This document shows positions 1-5,643 of a DNA stretch of 5,643 nt, piece by piece. The position numbers and the translations under genes were made by a program. This DNA comes from B21-G16 sp003644825 [NCBI: Candidatus Zhuqueibacterota bacterium] (lineage in GTDB: Bacteria; SM23-31; B21-G16). The stretch lies in assembly GCA_003644825.1 (NCBI GenBank), contig QNDJ01000136.1, positions 1 to 5,643 of the forward strand, read 5' to 3'. The notes beneath the pieces are model-generated. The model was not told where the DNA came from. It did no database searches and worked only from the letters and a program-made list of their open reading frames with translations. Every line of letters begins with the position of its first letter. Position 1 is the first letter of the stretch.

Positions 1-1
1 A

Positions 2-3000
2 ATTATATCTGTTGTTTTTATTCTTTTATTATATAGTATTAATTTAAATTCTCAGTATAGAGAAAAAGTTATTTTTTATGATGACTTCAACAAATATAAG
101 AATGGTTCCAGTGGTTTACCGGTGTGGATTCCTGTAAAAGGTGAATGGAAAATTGTAGATGGAAAATATTACCAGGGGTCGCATAAATACGATTGTGGAG
201 CAATGTTGAACATTTTCCTGAGTGGAGATTATATTATTGAAACCTCTATAAGGTATATTAATGGAGAGCCTGGGGCAGGATTTTTCTTTAATTCTGAGAG
301 TTTTGAGAAAACAGAATTTTCTCAAATGTTGAGATTTGAATCATCAAAGTCAATGATTCTCGGGAAGTTTTCGCCATCAGGATATGATGCAACATCGGCA
401 GTAAAAGTGAAGTTTAATGACCATAAATGGCATAAACTGAAAGTTTACGTAAACGGAGAAAAATACAGATACTCTGTTTATATGGATGATAAAATTGTAG
501 CTGAAGATATACAGCTATTTTATAATTCTGGATTTCCGGGTCTGGAATGTTCGGGAAGTGAATTTGAATTTGATGATTTTAAAATTATAAAGGTTATTAC
601 AGGGTACAATCCTTCTAAAATTCACTGGGTAAGAGATTTTATTTTTGATAACAATAATAATCTGGTTATTCCTGATAGAATTAATGGCCTGATAAGGATA
701 TTTGATTTAAAGGGAAATGTTTTAAGAGAGGTAGGCACTCCTGAAAAGCAATTCGGGCAACTGAAAGCCCCGGCTCTTATTACATTAAGTAGTTCAGGGG
801 ATTTTATTGTTATGGATAATGCACGAAAAGTGATTCATATTTTTGATAAGAAAGGGGTATGGAAAAATTCCTTTGGTTCGAGTGGAAAATTTTTTAATCC
901 GGTTTCTCTTGCAACTGATGATAATGATAACATTTTTGTTCTTGATAACGGAGATAATAAAATTAAAGTTTTTAATATTCAGGGAAAATTTGTTGCAGAG
1001 TTTGGGCAAAATAGGTTGAAAAATCCTTCTGATATGTGTATTTCAGGTGGGAAAATTTATATTGTTAATCGGAATGATTTTCGTGTAGAAATATATTTAT
1101 GGGATGGAGTAAAAGCAAAATGGATTTCTTTTATTAGATATGGTTCAGGTAACTGCAGGGGAATAGCGGTGAAAAATGATTTTATATATTTATCGATTGA
1201 TAATAGTGTTAAAAAAATTGATTTTAAAGGAAATGTGAAGAAGAGTTATTTATGTAAATCTATTGGGTATTTTTATCCCTGGAAGTTGAGATTTGGTCCT
1301 GACAATAAATTATATATCAGTGATTATTCAGGAAGCAGAATAATAATTACTGATAAGAACTTAACGGATATTGATGTAAAGATAGATTTTCTTAAATCGG
1401 ATGAAGTTTCTATTGAGTGGAAGACCCCGGAGGTTCTTTCTTCAGAAATTGTTGTTAAAAAGGACAGAAAAGAGTTTTTGAGAAAAAAAGATGAAGAAAA
1501 GCTGTTGCATAAATTTGTATTATCTGATTTGGGATTTTCCAGGAATTATAGGTTTCATATTAAACCGGTATTGAATTCTATACCTTCTTATGATGGGTTT
1601 TCCAGAGAGTTTTCTTTTACTACTAAAGCTGGTAAAGGAACGAAACAATACTGGCATTTTCCTGCTGTTGCTTTGATTTTTACAAATGTTTTCGATAAAA
1701 AAACGATGAAGGACACATATCCTCCAATGCCTCCTCTTGAGAAAAGAGAGATTGAACGATTTATAAAACAGATTAAAGATGCCGAAAGGTTTTACTGGTT
1801 TACTTCTAACCTGAATTTTCACCTTGATGTTGATATTATTGTTGTGGATGATAAACTGGAGAGGAGTGAGGTATTTGATAACAGCCCTTATTATTATCCA
1901 TTAAAGGATGTTATAATTAAGTATATAACAGAAGCGGGAAAGAGAGTCTCAGATTACTACGGGGTTCTCTATATGGTTTGTGTGAGGGATTATGATGAGA
2001 AGTCCGGTCATTATTATCTCAGGGGGAAAGGCGGAGCTTTTACAGAAGGGATAAATACTGGAGATGGATATGGAATTTCCTGGTGGGAAGTTACAAAAAA
2101 AGACCATAGCTCCGGAAATAACTGGTTAATGACTCATGAATTCAATCATCAACTGGATATTCTTTTTTTGAATGGTGGTCATCCTGAATACTGGTTCAAT
2201 CATTTTAATCCGAATATAGGGACAGCGGCAAAGTTTGGAGAGCATTTTGATGGAAATGCTTATATTATGAGGATGGTTCCCCGGATGAACTGGCTGGATT
2301 TAAAATCGGGAGACCTGAGGGTTACTGCTGATAGGGATGAGGATGGTATTCCGGATGATGAACCTTGTTTTCCTGCTGATGAAAAAAGACTCGGAAGTAG
2401 CCCTTATTTAAAGGATACTGATGGTGATGGGCTTTCGGATTTTGATGAGATTGCAGTTTCAAACTGGATTGTTGAAGGTGTTGGTGAAACTTACGGTGGA
2501 AAGAGGATTTTCCCTGATTTGAATAATCCAGACACTGATGGTGATGGTATACCTGATGGAAAAGACCTATATCCGGTATATCCTTTTAAACCGGAAATAG
2601 AATACAGAACTCCGATGATTGATGGAATTTTCTCTGAAGGTGAATGGACAGAATTTGCCGTGTTTGATGACCCTGCTGTAAAAGCAGAAATTTTTATGAA
2701 CTGGGACAGCACTAAATTTTATATAGGGATAATAACTGACAGAAAAATTCCTTTTAAAGTTCAGATTGATTTCAATGCTGATGGATGGTTCATTGGAAGG
2801 GATAATTACCTTGTAGAAGTTGAAAAAAATAGTAATGGAAAATTTTCTTATAGTGTGAATATTTTCAATGCATCTGATTTAAAGCGATGGCCCTTTATGG
2901 ATAGGGAGTTAAGTAAGAAAAAGAAAATTGATTTTGCATATTCAAAAAAAGATAATAAATATTTCTTTGAGATAGGAATTCCACAAGACCCTGATACAGG

Positions 3001-3127
3001 TATTGACCTTTTCAAAAATGAAATAATAAGTTTTAATGTAGGTTTTAAAGATAAAAATAAAAATAATAGATACTTAACGTTATTTGAACCAAATACTTTA
3101 TTTGATGCGAAGTTAATTGTTCATTAA
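2..3127 (+). CDS. Secreted multidomain protein with HExxH zinc-metallopeptidase-like core (5' partial)
   Basis: The frame is open from base 2 to the TAA at 3125-3127. The GTG at 122 is not a credible start, because the 40 codons before it encode a signal-peptide hydrophobic core (IISVVFILLLYSINLNSQ) and the first strand of the next domain; the real start lies upstream of the window. Counting residue 1 at base 2, the domains appear as: signal peptide remnant 1-18; DUF1080/LamG-like jelly roll about 22-197 (opens DDF, then W...GEWKIVDGKY; closes with EFDDFKI); six NHL-like propeller blades about 205-452; fibronectin III-like 453-543; peptidase-like region 544-768 with HEFNH at 712-716 (bases 2135-2149); three Asp-rich TSP3-like calcium loops 773-860; CBM9/DOMON-like sandwich about 863-1041 (starts IDGIFSEGEW). 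HExxH normally supplies two zinc-binding His and a catalytic Glu; Glu747 or His748 (GEHFDGN) could be the third ligand. Protein is probably extracellular or surface-bound. Its substrate is unknown and peptidase activity is inferred from the motif alone. The CDS reality is near certain; the function is moderate to low confidence. Confidence 0.9.
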   Translation: MISVVFILLLYSINLNSQYREKVIFYDDFNKYKNGSSGLPVWIPVKGEWKIVDGKYYQGSHKYDCGAMLNIFLSGDYIIETSIRYINGEPGAGFFFNSESFEKTEFSQMLRFESSKSMILGKFSPSGYDATSAVKVKFNDHKWHKLKVYVNGEKYRYSVYMDDKIVAEDIQLFYNSGFPGLECSGSEFEFDDFKIIKVITGYNPSKIHWVRDFIFDNNNNLVIPDRINGLIRIFDLKGNVLREVGTPEKQFGQLKAPALITLSSSGDFIVMDNARKVIHIFDKKGVWKNSFGSSGKFFNPVSLATDDNDNIFVLDNGDNKIKVFNIQGKFVAEFGQNRLKNPSDMCISGGKIYIVNRNDFRVEIYLWDGVKAKWISFIRYGSGNCRGIAVKNDFIYLSIDNSVKKIDFKGNVKKSYLCKSIGYFYPWKLRFGPDNKLYISDYSGSRIIITDKNLTDIDVKIDFLKSDEVSIEWKTPEVLSSEIVVKKDRKEFLRKKDEEKLLHKFVLSDLGFSRNYRFHIKPVLNSIPSYDGFSREFSFTTKAGKGTKQYWHFPAVALIFTNVFDKKTMKDTYPPMPPLEKREIERFIKQIKDAERFYWFTSNLNFHLDVDIIVVDDKLERSEVFDNSPYYYPLKDVIIKYITEAGKRVSDYYGVLYMVCVRDYDEKSGHYYLRGKGGAFTEGINTGDGYGISWWEVTKKDHSSGNNWLMTHEFNHQLDILFLNGGHPEYWFNHFNPNIGTAAKFGEHFDGNAYIMRMVPRMNWLDLKSGDLRVTADRDEDGIPDDEPCFPADEKRLGSSPYLKDTDGDGLSDFDEIAVSNWIVEGVGETYGGKRIFPDLNNPDTDGDGIPDGKDLYPVYPFKPEIEYRTPMIDGIFSEGEWTEFAVFDDPAVKAEIFMNWDSTKFYIGIITDRKIPFKVQIDFNADGWFIGRDNYLVEVEKNSNGKFSYSVNIFNASDLKRWPFMDRELSKKKKIDFAYSKKDNKYFFEIGIPQDPDTGIDLFKNEIISFNVGFKDKNKNNRYLTLFEPNTLFDAKLIVH
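629..1357 (+). repeat. Six NHL-type beta-propeller repeats within the secreted protein
   Basis: Six divergent blades of about 30-45 residues lie at approximately residues 210-245, 256-292, 299-335, 341-380, 385-415 and 425-452 (residue 1 at base 2). The recurring pattern is a short strand, an Asp/Asn-rich turn (DNNNN, SSSGD, DDNDN, GPDN), a strand such as NLVIPD, DFIVMD, NIFVLD or KLYISD, then a strand ending IxIFDxKG or IKVFNIQG, often followed by an FG or VG turn. This matches the NHL repeat, which folds as a six-bladed propeller and usually binds protein, RNA or glycan rather than catalysing. Blades 4 and 5 are the most degenerate. These are protein repeats; the DNA itself is not obviously repetitive. 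Confidence 0.75.
2318..2587 (+). repeat. Three TSP3-like calcium-binding loops
   Basis: Three Asp-rich loops follow the peptidase-like core: DRDEDGIPDDE (residues 777-787, residue 1 at base 2), DTDGDGLSDFDE (805-816) and DTDGDGIPDGKD (844-855). The DxDxDGxxD spacing is that of thrombospondin type 3 repeats, in which each loop coordinates calcium. The last is preceded by the usual NNPD lead-in. About 27 residues, including NWIVEGVGE and a Gly/Lys-rich stretch, separate loops two and three, more than in tandem copies. In secreted bacterial proteins such loops act as rigid, calcium-stiffened spacers; here they would hold the peptidase-like region apart from the C-terminal carbohydrate-binding-like domain. 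Confidence 0.85.
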
Positions 3128-3137
3128 TTATATAAAG

Positions 3138-3184
3138 AAAATCAGAAGAATCTTAATTCTCTAAAATCTGGATTTTTATTTTTT
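3138..3184. terminator. Possible bidirectional terminator between convergent genes
   Basis: The 48-base gap contains a perfect inner hairpin, AGAAT at 3147-3151 and ATTCT at 3156-3160 with the loop CTTA. It is nested in imperfect outer arms (3138-3146 with 3167-3176, one bulged G). On the plus strand the outer arm runs into a T-rich tract at 3173-3184; read on the minus strand, the far side gives TTTCTTT (3134-3140). The symmetry and position suit a shared terminator for both genes. The stem is AT-rich and broken, so it would be weak, and such structures arise by chance in AT-rich DNA. The outer arm and tract overlap the last codons of the minus-strand gene. Confidence 0.35.
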
Positions 3185-5641
3185 AGTTCTGATAACTTTT
3201 ACATCAGCCCAATTGGCGTGGTCATAATTTATGCCATCACCTGCATCTGCTACATGAAGTTTTAACTTATCAATTCCTGAAATAGTGATTGATACTTTAA
3301 CTGGCAGGTCATTTCTCTTCATTATCGGGCTTTTCCATAAAAGTTTTCCATCTCCAAAAACTTGAAAGATAACGCTTGATTTTACATTTCCCTTCATATT
3401 AGCGTCGATTCCGACCTCTGCCTTAAAGATATCAAACTCTCCTTTCAGGTTATATATAATATCGGATACTGCATGGGTTCCAATTCCCTTTTTGTAGGTT
3501 TTATTTGCAATTTTTATTGGATAACCATCTATGGACTTGTTCATTCTGGTAGTACCCCAGCCAGATGTTGCTAAATCCGGTGTTACATCTGAAAGGTAGA
3601 CTTCTTCAGGTAATAAGTCTTTTATTTTAAAGAACTTAACGGTTCCTTCAGTGCTTTTTTTTCCATCATACCAGACTGTTTTAATTTCAATTTTGTTTTC
3701 TGTATTTAGGGAAAGCCCACCAATAATTGCACTGTTAGAAGGGGTATATCCCGAAAGTTTGTTGTTTACATAAACATAATAACCAGCATATAAGTAATAA
3801 TTATTATTCCAGGTGGCTTTTATTCTGGTAAAACCAATTGGTTCTATTTTTAGGCCCCTTGGTTTACGGACAGGAAAGGAGTAGATACTTGTACTATCGA
3901 ATGTAACTTTCCAGTTAACCTCTCCTGTTCTGGGGCTTATAATTTCGATTTCACTCCACCCCTGATAATTTTTTATTTTAACAGGGAGATTTTCTGCTGT
4001 AGCTTCTTTAATTTTATATGATATTTTTTTCTGAGGGTAGGCAAATCTTATTTTATATGGGTCATTTTTTATTATTCGGCTTTTCCCGGAGTAATATTTT
4101 TTTAGACTATTATATTCAAAGGATAAAAGGTCAATCCATCCCTGGGTTATGTGTCTATTTGTGGAGACAAGAACCGGTCTATCTTTTTCAGGCATTATTG
4201 TTAGAACCCTACAACTTGCAGGTGATAATTGAGCAAAGTATCCATTTTTCCAGCATCCCAGATATTCTTCATTCCAGAAATCGAAAATGTGCATTTTTGT
4301 TTTTTCAGGAAAACCGAGGTCTTTCCAGCTAACATAAATTATATCATTTTTATCGGGGTCAAAGTTAAAAAGACCTAAAACATCATATTTTCGTTCTGAT
4401 TGATTAATTTTTAAATCCCATATTCTTTTATTTTTTTTAGATGGAAACAGGTCGAAAGGTCTTATATTTAGGGCAGGGTATACCCTTTTCATTATATCTA
4501 CTCTTTCAGGAGAAAGGTCAAATAATCTATCGCTTGCCATAAGTGCCTGACCGGTAAGCCCCTGAAGGGAAGCCCAGGCACGTGCCATATTCAATGTTAA
4601 AGGATGCCTTAGAACCATAACGTCAGGGTCACAATACCAGACTATATTATGAAGATAATAGTATTTCATCGTCGCACTTAAAGAAACCCTGAACCCTTTC
4701 CATCCAAGTATAATGTCTCCCCCTGTTCTTGAACCATTCATTATTCCAGTTCCCAGTAAAGGTATGCCCCAGCACCCAAGCAGGTATGTGTCGTTACCTA
4801 TTGTTTTTCTTATTGTTTTAAGAGTGTTTCTATATAATGTTTCGTAATCATCTGAAGGAGTTTTCATAAAATCTTTTTTATTTTTAAATTCGTTTATAAC
4901 TATTGGTTGTCCATCTATTTTGAAATATTCATAACCCCATTTATTGTGTAAAGTGTTAAACAGGTCGGATAAGTACTCGTGAGATGCAGGATTAGAAGGA
5001 TCAATAAGATATGTTCCTTCCCAGGTAGAAGATGCAGATTTTCCATTTTCTTTGAGGAGAAAGCAATTCCATTTTTTTACAACGTTTTCATTACTCTGAC
5101 CGTGAGAAGCAAGCCATAATCCGGGCAGAAGGCCTTGAGCTTTTATAAATTGAGCGAGCTTATCCATACCAGAGCTGAACCTTTTATCTATAGTTGTCCA
5201 ATCTCTGTTTTCTCCTAATCCGTGTCCTGTTCCCTGCCATCCGTCATCGATCTGGCAGTATCTGGCACCATATTCTCTGAGGTTTTTTCCGAGCCATTCT
5301 GCGTTTTTCATTATTTCTTCTGCCGAAATTTCCTGATAATAGTAATACCAGGAACACCACCCTGACGGGGGAAGTGGAAAGTGTGTTTTATCTATAGGTT
5401 TATAATATTTAATACCGAGAACATCTCTGTAATAATTTTTTATTATTTCACCATTATTAAGAGTTACCATATCTTTTATCGGGTCAAATATTCCATCAGC
5501 AAGGGGGGTGTTAATGTTACCAAGAGTCATAATGAATAAATCTTTATTTGCGTTATCTTTTATTCTGCAAGGAAAGGGATGAGGCCATTTTTCTTGACTT
5601 AACAGGGATAAAGGTGGAATAACCATTAATAGAATAATAAA
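3176..5641 (-). CDS. Secreted clan GH-D glycoside hydrolase (alpha-galactosidase-like) with C-terminal NPCBM/CBM51 domain (5' partial)
   Basis: The TAA is at 3178-3176 and the frame is open to the window edge. The ATG at 5626 is probably internal: the codons before it (FIILL) continue the hydrophobic run (MVIPPLSLLSQ), there is no positively charged n-region, and no Shine-Dalgarno is visible, so the start lies outside. With residue 1 at that ATG: a short N-terminal region 12-85; (beta/alpha)8 barrel about 86-390; beta-rich C-terminal regions 395-585, including SPASCRVL and NRHITQG; fibronectin III-like 586-668; NPCBM 673-816. Barrel hallmarks are GWCSW (89-93), QIDDGW (125-130), FKIDGQ with candidate nucleophile Asp238, RTGGD with candidate acid/base Asp304, and CDPDVMVLR (332-340). 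The 66-residue gap between the two Asp fits GH27/GH36. The NPCBM shows YLSD, KGIGTHA and DAGDGINYDHANWADV; CBM51/NPCBM members bind galactose-type sugars. Likely role: extracellular or periplasmic removal of terminal alpha-galactose or a related alpha-linked sugar. Alpha-N-acetylgalactosaminidase or a raffinose-synthase-like (Sip1) relative cannot be excluded. Unlike classic GH36, only about 80 residues precede the barrel, too few for the usual beta-supersandwich. Confidence 0.92.
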   Translation of the reverse strand, partial: FIILLMVIPPLSLLSQEKWPHPFPCRIKDNANKDLFIMTLGNINTPLADGIFDPIKDMVTLNNGEIIKNYYRDVLGIKYYKPIDKTHFPLPPSGWCSWYYYYQEISAEEIMKNAEWLGKNLREYGARYCQIDDGWQGTGHGLGENRDWTTIDKRFSSGMDKLAQFIKAQGLLPGLWLASHGQSNENVVKKWNCFLLKENGKSASSTWEGTYLIDPSNPASHEYLSDLFNTLHNKWGYEYFKIDGQPIVINEFKNKKDFMKTPSDDYETLYRNTLKTIRKTIGNDTYLLGCWGIPLLGTGIMNGSRTGGDIILGWKGFRVSLSATMKYYYLHNIVWYCDPDVMVLRHPLTLNMARAWASLQGLTGQALMASDRLFDLSPERVDIMKRVYPALNIRPFDLFPSKKNKRIWDLKINQSERKYDVLGLFNFDPDKNDIIYVSWKDLGFPEKTKMHIFDFWNEEYLGCWKNGYFAQLSPASCRVLTIMPEKDRPVLVSTNRHITQGWIDLLSFEYNSLKKYYSGKSRIIKNDPYKIRFAYPQKKISYKIKEATAENLPVKIKNYQGWSEIEIISPRTGEVNWKVTFDSTSIYSFPVRKPRGLKIEPIGFTRIKATWNNNYYLYAGYYVYVNNKLSGYTPSNSAIIGGLSLNTENKIEIKTVWYDGKKSTEGTVKFFKIKDLLPEEVYLSDVTPDLATSGWGTTRMNKSIDGYPIKIANKTYKKGIGTHAVSDIIYNLKGEFDIFKAEVGIDANMKGNVKSSVIFQVFGDGKLLWKSPIMKRNDLPVKVSITISGIDKLKLHVADAGDGINYDHANWADVKVIRTKK

Positions 5642-5643
5642 AA

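Noticed and set aside
116-325. Minus-strand open frame of 69 codons, and a similar one at 794-1009
   Set aside because: Both are antisense to confidently assigned domains (jelly roll and NHL propeller), with no ribosome binding site or family resemblance.
629-1357. Possibility that the propeller repeats are a DNA-level tandem repeat
   Set aside because: Blades are similar only in protein pattern; no near-identical DNA copies are seen.
1520-1822. Minus-strand open frame of 100 codons
   Set aside because: It is antisense to the fibronectin III-like and peptidase-like regions of the plus-strand gene, and its product is a low-complexity basic sequence with no motif.
2135-2149. Classic metzincin signature
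   Set aside because: HEFNH is not followed by the xxGxxH spacing (the following residues are QLDILF), so metzincin assignment is not supported.
2491-2712. Minus-strand open frame of 73 codons
   Set aside because: Its Ser/Gly/Pro-rich product is the reverse reading of the TSP3 loop repeats and the start of the CBM9-like domain.
4018-4332. Plus-strand open frame of 104 codons
   Set aside because: It lies wholly antisense to the glycoside hydrolase C-terminal beta region, has no recognisable domain, and the opposite strand has clear family motifs.

Overview
This is an AT-rich window (by eye about one third G+C) holding two long convergent genes, tail to tail, separated by only 48 bases. Both run off the window at their 5' ends, and in both the cut falls inside what looks like a Sec signal peptide. 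No gene start, promoter or ribosome binding site is therefore visible. No RNA gene, mobile element or CRISPR array was seen.

Bases 2-3127 (+) encode at least 1041 residues of a secreted mosaic protein. Its apparent order is: end of signal peptide, DUF1080/LamG-like jelly roll, six-bladed NHL-type propeller, fibronectin III-like domain, a zinc-metallopeptidase-like core with an HEFNH (HExxH) motif, three calcium-binding thrombospondin type 3 (TSP3)-like loops, and a C-terminal CBM9/DOMON-like sandwich. I do not recognise a named family for the whole protein. Bases 3176-5641 (-) encode at least 821 residues of a secreted clan GH-D glycoside hydrolase (GH36/GH27, alpha-galactosidase-like). It has both catalytic Asp positions in recognisable contexts, a C-terminal beta region, a fibronectin III-like linker and a clear C-terminal NPCBM/CBM51 domain. 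A short AT-rich hairpin between the two stop codons may act as a bidirectional terminator.

The organism is probably an uncultured, polysaccharide- or glycoprotein-degrading bacterium with low G+C and a large secretome. Giant secreted proteins mixing NHL, DUF1080, TSP3 and CBM9-like modules are typical of Planctomycetes/Verrucomicrobia/Lentisphaerae-type lineages and several candidate phyla, but the sequence alone does not fix the taxon. If the genes work together, the likely theme is extracellular attack on a galactose-containing glycan or glycoprotein: the hydrolase trims alpha-linked sugars while the peptidase-like protein binds or cleaves the protein or glycan scaffold. That link is inference from proximity. 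Convergent genes are not one operon, so co-regulation cannot be assumed.
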